A DNA stretch of 64,000 nt. Source: Hyphomicrobiales bacterium (GTDB lineage: Bacteria > Pseudomonadota > Alphaproteobacteria > Rhizobiales > Xanthobacteraceae). The stretch covers positions 1 through 64,000 of the forward strand of contig WHTM01000011.1 of assembly GCA_009377755.1 (NCBI GenBank), written 5' to 3'. The translations under genes and the position numbers were made by a program. The first letter of the stretch is position 1. Each line of letters starts with the position of its first letter. Positions 55,706 through 64,000 of the stretch are shown here, piece by piece. The notes beneath the pieces are model-generated. The model did not search any database. It saw only the letters and a list, made by a program, of their open reading frames with translations, and was not told the DNA's origin.

Positions 55706-56971
55706 ATGCACCACTTCGCCTATCGCAACGGCGTGCTGCACGCCGAGGCGGTGAATCTCGTCACCCTTGCCGCGTCGGTCGGGACGCCGTTCTACTGCTA
55801 TTCGACCGCGACGCTCGAGCGCCATTACCAGGTGTTTGCCGGGGCCTTCGCCGATACGCCGGCGCTTGTCTGCTACGCCATGAAGGCGAATTCCAACCAG
55901 GCGGTGATCAGGACGCTGGCCCGGCTCGGCGCCGGGGCCGACGTCGTCTCCGAAGGCGAGCTCAAGCGGGCCCGCACCGCCGGCATTCCGCCGGAAAAGA
56001 TCATGTTCTCCGGCGTCGGCAAGACCGATCGGGAAATGGCGCTGGCGGTGGACGAGGACATTCTCTGCGTCAACGTGGAGTCGGAGGCCGAGCTGGAGCG
56101 GCTGTCGGCGATCGCGGCGGGGAAGGGGCGGACGGCGTGCATCTCCGTCCGCGTCAATCCCGACATTGACGCCCGGACCCACCGTAAGATCGCCACCGGC
56201 AAGGCGGAAAACAAGTTTGGCATCCCGATCAGCCGCGCGCGCGAGGTCTATGCGCAGGCCGCCCGCCTGCCGGGTCTGCGCGTGACCGGGGTCGACATGC
56301 ATATCGGCAGCCAGATCACGGAGCTGCAGCCGTTCGGCGATGCGTTCGCGCTGTTGAACGAGTTCGTGTGCACGCTGCGCGGAGACGGCCACGTCATCGA
56401 CCATGTCGATCTCGGCGGCGGTCTCGGCATCCCCTATCGCGACAACAACGAGCCGCCGCCGCATCCGGAGGCCTATGCCGCCGTCGTCAAGAATGCGACG
56501 CGCGACCTCGGCTGCACGCTGATCTTCGAGCCGGGCCGGCTGCTGGTCGGCAACGCCGGGATCCTGCTGACCCGCGTGCTCTACGTGAAGCGCGGCGAGG
56601 CCAAGACCTTCATCATCGTCGACGCCGGCATGAACGACCTGGTACGGCCGACGCTCTACGATGCCCATCACGAGGTCTGGCCGGCCGCCGAGTCTGAACC
56701 AGACGCGCCGCGGGTGGTCGCGGACGTGGTGGGCCCGGTCTGCGAATCCGGCGATTTCCTTGCGCTGGACCGCGACCTGCCGCTACCCCGCCCGGGCGAT
56801 ATCCTCGCCGTGATGTCGGCCGGCGCCTATGGTGCGGTACAGGCGGGCACCTACAACACCCGGCCGCTGATCCCAGAGGTGCTGGTGCGCAATGGCGAAT
56901 GGGCCCTGGTCCGCCCGCGCCTCGATATCGACGCATTAATTGGGCTCGATCGCCCGGCGCCATGGCTGTAA
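55706..56971 (+). CDS. lysA: Diaminopimelate decarboxylase
   Basis: LysA performs the last step of lysine synthesis. The 421-residue protein has the PLP lysine in VCYAMKANSNQAVI, MHIGSQITELQPF, the glycine loop DLGGGLGIPY, and EPGRLLVGNAG, with the C-terminal CESGDFLALDRDLP containing the catalytic cysteine from the other subunit and YNTRPLIPEVLV. It follows the amidohydrolase by nine bases, but its usual partner is lptM, 5.6 kb upstream. Confidence 0.96.
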   Translation: MHHFAYRNGVLHAEAVNLVTLAASVGTPFYCYSTATLERHYQVFAGAFADTPALVCYAMKANSNQAVIRTLARLGAGADVVSEGELKRARTAGIPPEKIMFSGVGKTDREMALAVDEDILCVNVESEAELERLSAIAAGKGRTACISVRVNPDIDARTHRKIATGKAENKFGIPISRAREVYAQAARLPGLRVTGVDMHIGSQITELQPFGDAFALLNEFVCTLRGDGHVIDHVDLGGGLGIPYRDNNEPPPHPEAYAAVVKNATRDLGCTLIFEPGRLLVGNAGILLTRVLYVKRGEAKTFIIVDAGMNDLVRPTLYDAHHEVWPAAESEPDAPRVVADVVGPVCESGDFLALDRDLPLPRPGDILAVMSAGAYGAVQAGTYNTRPLIPEVLVRNGEWALVRPRLDIDALIGLDRPAPWL

Positions 56972-57064
56972 CGAAACGGCTCTTGCATCACAGCTTGGTG
57001 AAAACCGTACGGCGGTCTCGCGGATTGACCGCGACCGTGTGTTATCGTGTCGCACGGATTCCGC

Positions 57065-57123
57065 AGGAGAGCTAGCAGGAGAGCTAGCAGGAGAGCTAGC
57101 AGGAGAGCTAGCAGGAGAGCTAG
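57065..57123 (+). repeat. Five tandem 12-bp repeats carrying ribosome binding sites
   Basis: The unit AGGAGAGCTAGC is repeated five times without mismatches (units begin at 57065, 57077, 57089, 57101, 57113; the fifth lacks the last C). Each unit contains a Shine-Dalgarno core AGGAG; the fifth sits six bases before the GTG start of the next gene. The GCTAGC part is self-complementary. Confidence 0.9.
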
Positions 57124-59676
57124 GTGACCGACCGGCAACTGGATGCCCATGACGAGCGGCGGTCCCGCGACGATGCCGCTACCACGATCCTAGCTCGGGC
57201 CCTGCAACGTGCCCGCTGGACGATCTTGTGGGAGCGGCTGTGGCCGGCGCTGGCCTCGATTGCGACGGCAATCGGCGTCTTTCTGGCCCTGTCATGGCTC
57301 GGCGTCTGGCTGTGGCTGCCGCCGCTCGCCCGCGCCATCGGGTTATTTGCCTGTCTCGCGCTGATCGCCGTCTCGGCCGTGCCGCTGCTGTTCGTGCGGC
57401 TGCCGAGCAAGGCGGATGCGTTGCGCCGGCTGGATCGGCTCAGCGGCGTCGTGCATCGCCCCGCCACCGCCATGGCCGACACCCTGGCGGCGCCGGCCGA
57501 CGATCCGCTGTCGAGCGCGTTGTGGCGCGCGCATGTCGAGCGCGCCATCGCCGCGGCGCGGGCGCTGAGGGCAGGAATGCCGGCGCCCAAGGTGCCGGTC
57601 CGGGACCCCTATGCCATACGGGCGGCCGTGCTGATTCTGGCGGTCGCCGCCTTTTTCGGCGCCGGTGGGGAGCGCTGGAGCCGCATCGGCGCGGCCTTCG
57701 ATTGGCGCGGGGTCGTTGCGCCGAAGAATTTCCGCGTCGACGCCTGGGTGACGCCGCCGCCCTACACCACCCGTCCGCCGATCCTACTGCCGGGCGTGCG
57801 GCCTGGCGAGCAGACCCGGGCGGCCTCCTTTGAGCCGTTCTCGGTGCCATCTGGCAGCACGCTGGTCGTGCGCGCAACCGGCTCGGTGCAGGTCGATCTG
57901 GCGACGAAAGGCGGGCTCAAGCCCGCCGCCCCGGAGGACACCGCCAAGCGTCCGATTCCCGGCGCCGAGGAACATCGCTTTGCGATCACCGGCGATGGAT
58001 CAGCGACGCTGCGCGGCGTCGCTGGCGGCGACGTCACCTGGATGTTCCAGGCGGTTCCCGACAAGCCGCCGGCGATCGCGCTAACCAAGGAGCCGGAGCG
58101 GCAGGCCCGGGGAAGTTTGCAACTGCTCTACAAGGTCGAGGACGATTATGGCGTGGTCGGCGCGCAGGCGACGTTCGCGCAGAAGTCGGCCGCCGGGAAG
58201 GACGCGCATGTGCCGCGCCCGCTCTACGGAGCGCCGGATTTTCCGCTGTCGCTGCCGCAGGCGCGCACGCGCAAAGGGACCGGCCAGACCACCAAGGACC
58301 TCACCGAGCATCCGTGGGCCGGAACCGACGTGCTGATGACGCTCACTGCGCGCGACGACGGCGGCAATGAGGGGCGCAGCGAAGCGCAGGATCTGCGTCT
58401 GCCGGAACGAGTCTTCGTCAAGCCGATGGCGCGGGCGCTGATCGAGCAGCGGCGCAATCTGGCACTCGATGCCGAGGCCCGCGCCGACGTTCTGGTGGCG
58501 TTGGAAGCCCTGACGATCGCGCCCGAGCGCTTCGAGACACCGGCCGGCGTCTATCTCGGCCTGCGGTCGATCTACTGGCAGCTTGGCCGGGCCAAGAAGG
58601 ATGACGAGCTTCGCGACGCGGTCGCGCGGCTGTGGTCGATGGCGATTGGCATCGAGGACGGCAACCTGTCGGACGTCGAGAAGGCCCTGCGTGCCGCCCA
58701 AGAGGCGCTGCGGGAAGCGCTGGAACGCGGCGCAAGCGAGGAGGAGCTCAAGAAGCTGATGGATCAGCTTCGCGCGGCGATGGACCGCTTCCTCCAGGCG
58801 CTGGCCGAGCAGATGCGGAAAAATCCGGAACAGATGGCGCGGCCGCTCGATCCGAATACCCGCATGATGCGGCCGCAAGATCTGCGCAGCATGCTCGACC
58901 AGATGGAAAAGCTCGCGCGCTCCGGCAACCGTGACGCCGCGCGGCAGATGCTCGACCAGCTGCAGCAGATGCTGGAGAACCTGCAGATGGCGCGGCCCGG
59001 CCAGCAGGACGGCGGCGACGACATGAATTCGGCGCTCGACCAGCTCGGCGACATGATCCGCCGTCAGCAGCAGTTGCGCGACCGCACCTTCCGCGAAGGG
59101 CAGAACCAGCGCAACGAGCGGCGGCGCGGCCAGCACGGCGACCAGAACCGGTTTGGCGATCTGCAACGCAATCAGCAGGGGTTGCGCGACCAGCTCCGGC
59201 AATTGATGGAACAGCTGCGCCAACACGGCCTGGGCCAGCAGCCTGGCCAGCCCGGCGACAAAGGCGACGACGGCATGGGCGAGCTCGGCCGCGCCGGTGA
59301 AGAGATGGGCAGTGCCGAAGGCCAGCTCGGCGAGGGTGATGGCGAGGGCGCCGTCGGCTCGCAGGGCCGCGCGCTGGAGGCGCTGCGCCGCGGTGCGCAG
59401 GGCATGGCGCAGGCCATGCAGCAAGGGCAGGGCCAAGGCCCCGGCCCGGGTCAGCCCGGGCGGTTGGGCCGCTCGCGGGCGGACCAGGAGACCGATCCGC
59501 TGGGCCGGCCGTTGCGCGGGCGCGACTACGGCGACGACAGCACGGTCAAGGTGCCCGGCGAGATCGATGTGCAACGGGCGCGCCGCATTCTCGAGGAACT
59601 GCGCCGCCGCTTCGGCGAATCCTTCCGGCCGCAGCTCGAGCTCGACTACATCGAGCGGCTGCTGAAGGATTTCTGA
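57124..59676 (+). CDS. DUF4175 (TIGR02302) membrane protein
   Basis: The 850-residue protein matches the alphaproteobacterial TIGR02302 family: three hydrophobic helices (~45-75, ~80-95, ~165-185), a beta-rich periplasmic domain (FRVDAWVTPPPYTTRPPILL), then a long glutamine/arginine-rich region (residues ~580-790, many QGQG and RR runs) and a conserved C-terminus DVQRARRILEELRRRFGESF. The family function is unknown to me; it is conserved next to lysA in Rhizobiales. The GTG start is preceded by tandem ribosome-binding sites. Confidence 0.9.
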   Translation: MTDRQLDAHDERRSRDDAATTILARALQRARWTILWERLWPALASIATAIGVFLALSWLGVWLWLPPLARAIGLFACLALIAVSAVPLLFVRLPSKADALRRLDRLSGVVHRPATAMADTLAAPADDPLSSALWRAHVERAIAAARALRAGMPAPKVPVRDPYAIRAAVLILAVAAFFGAGGERWSRIGAAFDWRGVVAPKNFRVDAWVTPPPYTTRPPILLPGVRPGEQTRAASFEPFSVPSGSTLVVRATGSVQVDLATKGGLKPAAPEDTAKRPIPGAEEHRFAITGDGSATLRGVAGGDVTWMFQAVPDKPPAIALTKEPERQARGSLQLLYKVEDDYGVVGAQATFAQKSAAGKDAHVPRPLYGAPDFPLSLPQARTRKGTGQTTKDLTEHPWAGTDVLMTLTARDDGGNEGRSEAQDLRLPERVFVKPMARALIEQRRNLALDAEARADVLVALEALTIAPERFETPAGVYLGLRSIYWQLGRAKKDDELRDAVARLWSMAIGIEDGNLSDVEKALRAAQEALREALERGASEEELKKLMDQLRAAMDRFLQALAEQMRKNPEQMARPLDPNTRMMRPQDLRSMLDQMEKLARSGNRDAARQMLDQLQQMLENLQMARPGQQDGGDDMNSALDQLGDMIRRQQQLRDRTFREGQNQRNERRRGQHGDQNRFGDLQRNQQGLRDQLRQLMEQLRQHGLGQQPGQPGDKGDDGMGELGRAGEEMGSAEGQLGEGDGEGAVGSQGRALEALRRGAQGMAQAMQQGQGQGPGPGQPGRLGRSRADQETDPLGRPLRGRDYGDDSTVKVPGEIDVQRARRILEELRRRFGESFRPQLELDYIERLLKDF

Positions 59677-60123
59677 TAACGCGCCGGCCGCTTAACGGCA
59701 GACGTTGGCGAAGCCTGACGCGACCGCGTTCGCGCGGATGCCTCTCGGCCCGACTTCCTTTGACAAGCCTGCTGTAGGTCGTCAGCGCCGCTTTGGCTGC
59801 GGCATACGCCAGGGTGGCGTCTTACAGCGGGAAGGCGCCGTTGGATGGAGGAGATGTGTCGGCGGGAAAATGGCGCTATGGTTACCGAATGACAAGAACG
59901 TAAGAAAAAGTAAGGTACTGACCTGATGGTGAAGTCGCGCCGCCGCTGACCCACGGCCTAGTTTCCTTTCTCCGCGTTGTACCGTAACTTGAGCCGCCAG
60001 TACCAGCCCGTGGTGCGACTCAAGGGGACGCTTGCGGTCCGCTTGGGTCGCGCCCGTCCATTCACGACGTTGGTGGGCTGACCGATTCCGACACTTGGCG
60101 ATCAAGTGTCGGAGGACACCGCA
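59677..60123. other. Intergenic region without recognisable gene
   Basis: This 447-bp stretch between the DUF4175 gene and the IclR regulator has no gene I can support on either strand. Near 60089-60110 lies GACACTTGGCGATCAAGTGTC, an imperfect inverted repeat (GACACTTG/CAAGTGTC, 8 bp) just before the IclR start that could be an autoregulatory operator. Confidence 0.4.
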
Positions 60124-60921
60124 ATGGATATAGGCCGAACGGGCATGGAGCAGAGTGTCAGCAAGGCCACCAGCGACAAGAGTCAGGTGCAGGTCATCGC
60201 GCGCGCGGCGGCGATCCTGCGGGCGCTGGAAGATCAGGCATCCGGGCTCAGCCTCGGCCAGATCGCGCAGCGCGTGGACCTCGCGCGCTCGACGGTGCAG
60301 CGCATCGTCGCCGCGCTGGAGGCGGAAAAGCTGGTCATTGCCGCCTCGCCGAACGGACGCGTCCGGCTTGGCCCCACCATCCTGCGGCTCGCCGCCTCGG
60401 TTCGCACCGATTTCGTCTCGCTGGCGCATCCGTTCCTGGTGAAACTCTCGCACGAGCTGCGCGAGACCGTCGATCTCGCGGTGGTGAAGCGCGACCACCT
60501 GGTCTTCGTCGATCAGGTCATCGGCCCGCAGCGGCTGCGCACCGTATCGGCGGTCGGCGACAGCTTCCCGCTCTACTGCACGGCCAACGGCAAGGCCTAC
60601 CTGGCGCAGCTCGAGCGGCCGGTGATCGAGCAGTTGATCGGACGGACCTACGAGAAGCGCACGCCGAAGACGCTGACCCGGCTTGACGACCTGCTCAAGG
60701 ATCTCGACGCCGTTCGCAAGAGCGGCGTCGCCTACGATCGCGAAGAGCACACGCTCGGAATCTGCGCCGCCGGCGTCGCCCTGCGCGATGCGCTCGGCAA
60801 CTATGTGGCGGTCTCGGTGCCGGTGCCGGCGCAGCGTTTCAAGGAGAACCAGGAGCCCATCGCCGGCCGTCTGCTGGCGACGAAACGCGCGCTCGCCGAT
60901 GATCTGTCGGCAGCCGAATAG
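60124..60921 (+). CDS. IclR-family transcriptional regulator
   Basis: The ~265-residue protein has an N-terminal winged helix (AAAILRALEDQASGLSLGQI and DLARSTVQRIVAALEAEKLV) and a C-terminal effector domain with LPLYCTANGKAYLAQL-like FPLYCTANGKAYLAQLERPV and GVAYDREEHTLGICAAGVAL. Such regulators control catabolic operons. The ATG at 60124 has GGAGG eight bases upstream. The next gene, 111 bp downstream in the same direction, is a cyclase, with a palindrome between that may be its operator. Confidence 0.92.
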   Translation: MDIGRTGMEQSVSKATSDKSQVQVIARAAAILRALEDQASGLSLGQIAQRVDLARSTVQRIVAALEAEKLVIAASPNGRVRLGPTILRLAASVRTDFVSLAHPFLVKLSHELRETVDLAVVKRDHLVFVDQVIGPQRLRTVSAVGDSFPLYCTANGKAYLAQLERPVIEQLIGRTYEKRTPKTLTRLDDLLKDLDAVRKSGVAYDREEHTLGICAAGVALRDALGNYVAVSVPVPAQRFKENQEPIAGRLLATKRALADDLSAAE

Positions 60922-60975
60922 CAGGGGCTGGATACCGATCCCGGTATTGTGCTGGCGACCATGATACAATACAGA

Positions 60976-60994
60976 TGTCCCGTATTCCGGGACA
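60976..60994. promoter_or_regulatory. Candidate operator before the cyclase operon
   Basis: TGTCCCGTATTCCGGGACA: a perfect 7-bp inverted repeat with a 5-base centre, between the IclR gene and the cyclase gene. Its position near an AT-rich stretch (GATACAATACAG) suggests promoter control by the IclR protein. Confidence 0.5.
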
Positions 60995-61032
60995 ATAACC
61001 AGCCAGTTCGCAGTGCTTAGGGAGGTGGAGCC

Positions 61033-61875
61033 GTGGCCAGGAAAATTCGCGGCGTGACGTTCGAGGAGAACCTCAACAACAGCATGGGGCTGGAGTTCTA
61101 CAACCTGTCCCACCGCTTCGGATACCAGTCGCCGAACTGGCCGTATTTCGAAGACGTCAAGATCGAACGCATCCACTACATGGCGAAGTCGGGCGTGCTG
61201 TCGCAGCGAATAACCACATCGATGCACAACACCACGCATATCGACGCGCCGGCTCACGTCATACAAGGTACACCGTTCATCGACGAGGTTCCCCTCCCGC
61301 ACTTCTTCGGTTCCGGCATCGTTATTTCGATCCCCAAGAAGAAGTGGGAGCAGATCACCTACGACGACCTGGAGAAGGCCGCCGGCAAGATCGTGCGCAC
61401 GCGCGACGTCGTCATCGTCAACACCGGCTGGCACAAGTTCTACGAGGACTCGGAGGACTACTTCTGCCGCGCGCCCGGCTTCGTGCCGTCGGCCGGCGAC
61501 TGGTTCGTCGAGAAGAAGGTGAAGGTGGTCGGCCACGACACCCAGGCGAACGACCACCCGCTCGCCACCGCCATCGGCCCGCAGCGCAACGGCCCGCTGC
61601 ATCCGCACCTCGCCGAGGAATACAAGAAGTGGTCGGGCGGCCGCGACTGGAAGGACGATTTCCCGGAATGGGAGCCGGTGCACCGCATCTTGTTCAAGAA
61701 CGGCATTCTCGGCATCGAGAACGTCGGTGGCGACATCGACAAGGTAACCGGCCGGCGCTGCACCTTTGCGTATTTCCCGTGGAACTGGGACCGCGGCGAC
61801 GGCTGCATCGTCCGTCTCGTCGCCATCATCGATCCGAAAGGCACATTCCGTATCGACCGGGGGGAGAAGTTCTGA
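61033..61875 (+). CDS. Cyclase family protein (kynurenine formamidase-like)
   Basis: The 280-residue protein is a second member of the cyclase family; the metal motif reads HNTTHIDAPAHV near residue 65. It is larger than the copy at 8010-8702, with an N-terminal stretch NLSHRFGYQSPNWPYFEDVK and a long C-terminal region. GTG start with GGAGG nine bases upstream. Its TGA shares a base with the ATG of the cupin gene, so the pair is translationally coupled, downstream of an IclR regulator. Confidence 0.88.
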   Translation: MARKIRGVTFEENLNNSMGLEFYNLSHRFGYQSPNWPYFEDVKIERIHYMAKSGVLSQRITTSMHNTTHIDAPAHVIQGTPFIDEVPLPHFFGSGIVISIPKKKWEQITYDDLEKAAGKIVRTRDVVIVNTGWHKFYEDSEDYFCRAPGFVPSAGDWFVEKKVKVVGHDTQANDHPLATAIGPQRNGPLHPHLAEEYKKWSGGRDWKDDFPEWEPVHRILFKNGILGIENVGGDIDKVTGRRCTFAYFPWNWDRGDGCIVRLVAIIDPKGTFRIDRGEKF

Positions 61876-62210
61876 TGCAGGTGAAACGTTTCAGCGACGC
61901 CAAGCCGTACGTCGCACCCAATCACCGCGATTGCAGCGCGTTGCGTCTGTTCGGCGCGGAAGCCGGCGGTACCAAGTCGCTCGTGGTCGGGCTCTCGCAC
62001 TTTCTGCCGGGCGGCGGCGCCGGTCCCGACGCCTCGCCGCCCGAAAAGGTGTATTTCGTGCTGGCCGGAGAGCTCACCGTCATCGTCGACGGCAAGGAGA
62101 CGGTTCTGAAGAGGAACGATTCCTGCGTCATCGGTCCGAACGAGATGCGCGAGATCGTCAACCGCGGCAACGAGGTCTGCACGATCCTGGTCGCGGTCTC
62201 GCCGGTGTAG
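61875..62210 (+). CDS. Small cupin domain protein
   Basis: The 111-residue protein is a single cupin barrel: SHFLPGGGAGPDASPPEKVY, FVLAGELTVIVDGKE and IGPNEMREIVNRGNEVC. The canonical histidines of motif 1 are largely replaced (GPDASPPEKVYF), so metal binding is uncertain. It is coupled to the cyclase upstream, mirroring the cyclase-cupin pair at 8.0-9.5 kb. Confidence 0.85.
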   Translation: MQVKRFSDAKPYVAPNHRDCSALRLFGAEAGGTKSLVVGLSHFLPGGGAGPDASPPEKVYFVLAGELTVIVDGKETVLKRNDSCVIGPNEMREIVNRGNEVCTILVAVSPV

Positions 62211-62219
62211 ACCATGCTC

Positions 62220-62328
62220 CGTCACCCTGAGGCGCTCGCCGCATAGCGGCGAGCCTCGAAGGGCGACGGCCGGGTACCCGCGGCCATCCTTCGAGGGCCA
62301 TGCTGCGCATGGCCACCTCAGGATGACG
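62220..62328. repeat. Compound inverted repeat between cupin and SDR genes
   Basis: Outer ends CGTCACCCTGAGG and CCTCAGGATGACG pair with one mismatch; inside are the hairpins CTCGCCGCATAGCGGCGAG and GGCCATGCTGCGCATGGCC and the arms CTCGAAGG/CCTTCGAG. This is a widespread intergenic repeat type of Rhizobiales. Confidence 0.8.
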
Positions 62329-62351
62329 CCTCAGTATGTGGTGAGTCAGAT

Positions 62352-63167
62352 ATGTCCGAGGATGCCCTGAAGAATCCCCTCTCCCTGTTCGACATTCGTG
62401 GAAAAACCGCGATCGTCACCGGCGCGTCGGGCGCCTTCGGCAAGGTGGCGGCGAAAACGCTCGCTGCGGCCGGCGCCAACGTCCTGCTGGCGGCCGGCAA
62501 CGCATCCGAGATGAAAAAGGTCGCCGCCGAATGCGAGGCGCTTGGCGCCAAGGTCGGGAGCATCGCCAAACGGCCTGCATCGGAAGCCGATTGCGCGGCG
62601 ATCGTCGATGGGGCCGTGAAGGCATTCGGCCGCGTCGATATCCTGGTGGTCGCGGGCGGCCTCAATAAAGTGTCGAAGATCGTCGACCAGAAGCCGGAAG
62701 ACTTCCTCGACGTGATGGACGCCAACGTCACCCAGTCGTGGCTGATGGCGCGTGCCGCCGGTGCGCAGATGCTCAAGCAAGGCAAGGAAGGCAAACCTGG
62801 CGGCAAGGTGATCCTGACCTCGTCGGCGCGTGGACTGCTCGGCCACCCCGCCGGCTACACCGCCTATTGCGCGTCGAAGTCGGCGGTCGACGGCATTACC
62901 AAGGCGCTCGGCTGCGAATGGGGCGGCAACGGCATCACGGTCAACGCGCTCGGGCCCACGGTGTTCCGGTCGCCGCTGACGGAATGGATGTTCGCCGAGG
63001 ACGAGCGCGGCAAGACCGTCCGCGCCGGGTTCCTCACGCGTGTCCCGAAGGGGCGCCTCGGCGAGCCGTCGGACCTCGCTGGGCCGCTCCTGTTCCTCGC
63101 CTCGGCGGCGTCGGATTTCTATACGGGGCATATTCTCTATGCGGATGGTGGCTATACGGCGGGTTGA
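62352..63167 (+). CDS. Short-chain dehydrogenase/reductase (SDR)
   Basis: The 271-residue Rossmann protein has the classical SDR features: TAIVTGASGAFGKVAAKTLA (GxxxGxG), DILVVAGGLN (NNAG equivalent), ILTSSARGLLGHPAGYTAYC with catalytic serine and Y-x-x-x-K in YTAYCASKSAVDG. It converts an alcohol and a ketone with NAD(P). It follows the IclR-cyclase-cupin group and precedes a 3-hydroxyacyl-CoA dehydrogenase, so it likely belongs to the same catabolic module. Confidence 0.92.
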   Translation: MSEDALKNPLSLFDIRGKTAIVTGASGAFGKVAAKTLAAAGANVLLAAGNASEMKKVAAECEALGAKVGSIAKRPASEADCAAIVDGAVKAFGRVDILVVAGGLNKVSKIVDQKPEDFLDVMDANVTQSWLMARAAGAQMLKQGKEGKPGGKVILTSSARGLLGHPAGYTAYCASKSAVDGITKALGCEWGGNGITVNALGPTVFRSPLTEWMFAEDERGKTVRAGFLTRVPKGRLGEPSDLAGPLLFLASAASDFYTGHILYADGGYTAG

Positions 63168-63173
63168 TTTTTT

Positions 63174-63398
63174 CGTGTCCCGGGCGCAGCGCAGCGTGAA
63201 CACCGGAAGTCGGGTGTACCCGACTTCCGGCACGATTTGAACAGCCGCAAGTCGGAAACATCCGACTTGCGATGCGCTGCAGAATCGGGACCGTTGCGAA
63301 TTCGGAGCTTGGAACGGCCCCGGATCGGCGGTGCAGCACCGTAGCGCGCGAAGACGCGCGTAAACGCGCTTATAGTGCCGCACCGCGTCCGGGACACG
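63174..63398. repeat. Compound palindromic repeat between SDR and HAD genes
   Basis: The outer ends CGTGTCCCGGGCGC and GCGTCCGGGACACG are complementary; inside lies a nearly uninterrupted palindrome at 63203-63230 (13-bp arms, two-base loop) and the hairpin GCAAGTCGG/CCGACTTGC. The outer sequence recurs inverted at 35476-35600. Confidence 0.8.
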
Positions 63399-63413
63399 AG
63401 GGCAAGTGGTGAC

Positions 63414-64000
63414 ATGAGCAAAGCGCGCATCGCCGTCATCGGCGCCGGCCTCATGGGGCACGGCATCGCCCAGGTGTTCGCGCTTGCCGGCCACGACGTC
63501 ACGGTCTATGACGCCGTCGAGGCGAGCCTGAAGACGGTCCGCGACCGCATCGCTGAAAACCTGCGCGATCTCGACGAGGACGTGACCGCCTACGAGCGGG
63601 TGCGGCCGCTCGGCGATCTCAGCGAAGCCGTGCGCGAGGCCGACTACGTGGTCGAAGCGGCGCCGGAAGATCTGCCGCTGAAGCAGAAGCTGTTCGCCGA
63701 CATCGAGCGCCACGTGCGGCCGGACACGATCCTGGCGAGCAACACCTCGGTGATCCCGATTACGCAGATCATGGGCGGCCTCGAGCGGCGTGAGCGCGCG
63801 CTCGGCACCCACTGGTGGAACCCGCCGTTCCTGGTGCCGCTGGTCGAGGTGATCGGCACCGAATGGACCTCGCAGGCTGCGATCGATTTCACCATGAAGC
63901 TGCACGCCGATGTCGGCAAGACGCCGGCGCACGTGAAGAAGGACGTGCCCGGCTTCATCGGCAACCGGCTACAGCATGCGCTGTGGCGCGAGGCGATCTC
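63414..64000 (+). CDS. 3-hydroxyacyl-CoA dehydrogenase family protein, partial
   Basis: The open frame starts at ATG 63414 and runs off the window after 195 codons. It has the NAD motif IAVIGAGLMGHGIAQVFALA and THWWNPPFLVPLVEVIG, which places it near lambda-crystallin / L-carnitine dehydrogenase-like members rather than hbd. It may oxidise a hydroxy-acid or CoA ester in the catabolic module. The C-terminal domain is outside the window. Confidence 0.88.
   Translation, partial: MSKARIAVIGAGLMGHGIAQVFALAGHDVTVYDAVEASLKTVRDRIAENLRDLDEDVTAYERVRPLGDLSEAVREADYVVEAAPEDLPLKQKLFADIERHVRPDTILASNTSVIPITQIMGGLERRERALGTHWWNPPFLVPLVEVIGTEWTSQAAIDFTMKLHADVGKTPAHVKKDVPGFIGNRLQHALWREAI

Noticed and set aside
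57065-57123. Tandem repeats as a CRISPR array
   Set aside because: The unit is only 12 bp without spacers, so it cannot be a CRISPR array.
58081-59574. 497-codon minus-strand frame opposite the DUF4175 gene
   Set aside because: Leucine/histidine-rich mirror of a Q/R-rich protein; no start signal and no family resemblance.
59782-61683. 633-codon minus-strand frame across the IclR and cyclase genes
   Set aside because: It lies opposite two well-supported genes and shows no domain.

Overview
The window is high-GC, densely packed DNA of an alphaproteobacterium. The order Hyphomicrobiales, near Bradyrhizobium, Rhodopseudomonas or Pseudolabrys, is the best guess. Supporting signs are a GcrA cell-cycle regulator, a SAM-II riboswitch before metZ, an opgC glucan acyltransferase, a long DUF4175 (TIGR02302) protein, a DUF3333-type PstA, and several families of palindromic repeats known from this group. 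No replication origin, rRNA, CRISPR array or intact prophage is visible.

Layout. 1-1.2 kb is wreckage: a broken ccdA, a cut membrane-protein gene, an IS481 transposase remnant and the tail of a large serine recombinase. An intact tRNA-Leu and half of another tRNA-Leu follow. 2.0-15.1 kb holds dsbB, a flavin monooxygenase, an island (AraC regulator plus two secreted unknowns) flanked by a ~200-bp direct repeat, then a catabolic group: cyclase, cupin, a ThDP-enzyme remnant, a TAXI-type TRAP transporter with its binding protein, a luciferase-like flavoenzyme and an ornithine-cyclodeaminase-family enzyme. 15.2-25.1 kb is a UPF0104 membrane protein and a complete phosphate regulon (phoR, triple Pho box, pstSCAB, phoU, phoB). 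25.1-29.7 kb has gcrA, argD-argF, hslO and apaG. 30-32.8 kb has opgC with two SGNH hydrolases. 32.9-35.5 kb has riboswitch-controlled metZ, and dcd with a palindromic insert. 35.6-37.4 kb carries two tandem bacterial voltage-gated sodium channels. 37.5-45 kb has tRNA-Gly, a 53-residue membrane protein, a SCO1 protein, a GT2 glycosyltransferase, etfBA, 3-hydroxybutyryl-CoA dehydrogenase, a GST and an ArsR/AHSA1 pair. 45.2-59.7 kb has tlpA divergent from argH, a TPR-methyltransferase, lptM, then an inserted opposite-strand TRAP cluster with a divergent amidohydrolase, lysA and the DUF4175 protein. 60.1-64 kb is a second catabolic module: IclR regulator, cyclase, cupin, SDR, and a 3-hydroxyacyl-CoA dehydrogenase cut by the window end.

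How the genes work together. The pst/pho block senses and imports phosphate. argD, argF and argH serve arginine synthesis, metZ methionine, lysA lysine. etfBA and the 3-hydroxyacyl-CoA dehydrogenases belong to acyl-CoA oxidation. Two separate cyclase-cupin pairs, each with accessory oxidoreductases and (twice in the window) TRAP uptake systems, look like modules for importing and degrading organic acids; their substrates cannot be read from sequence.

The most unusual signals are non-coding: a family of CTAG-ended inverted repeats whose ends supply stop codons of neighbouring genes, a SAM-II riboswitch followed by a mutually exclusive antiterminator/terminator pair, a perfect 21-bp inverted repeat inside an amidohydrolase gene, a five-fold tandem ribosome-binding-site repeat, and a duplicated gene-junction flanking an island.
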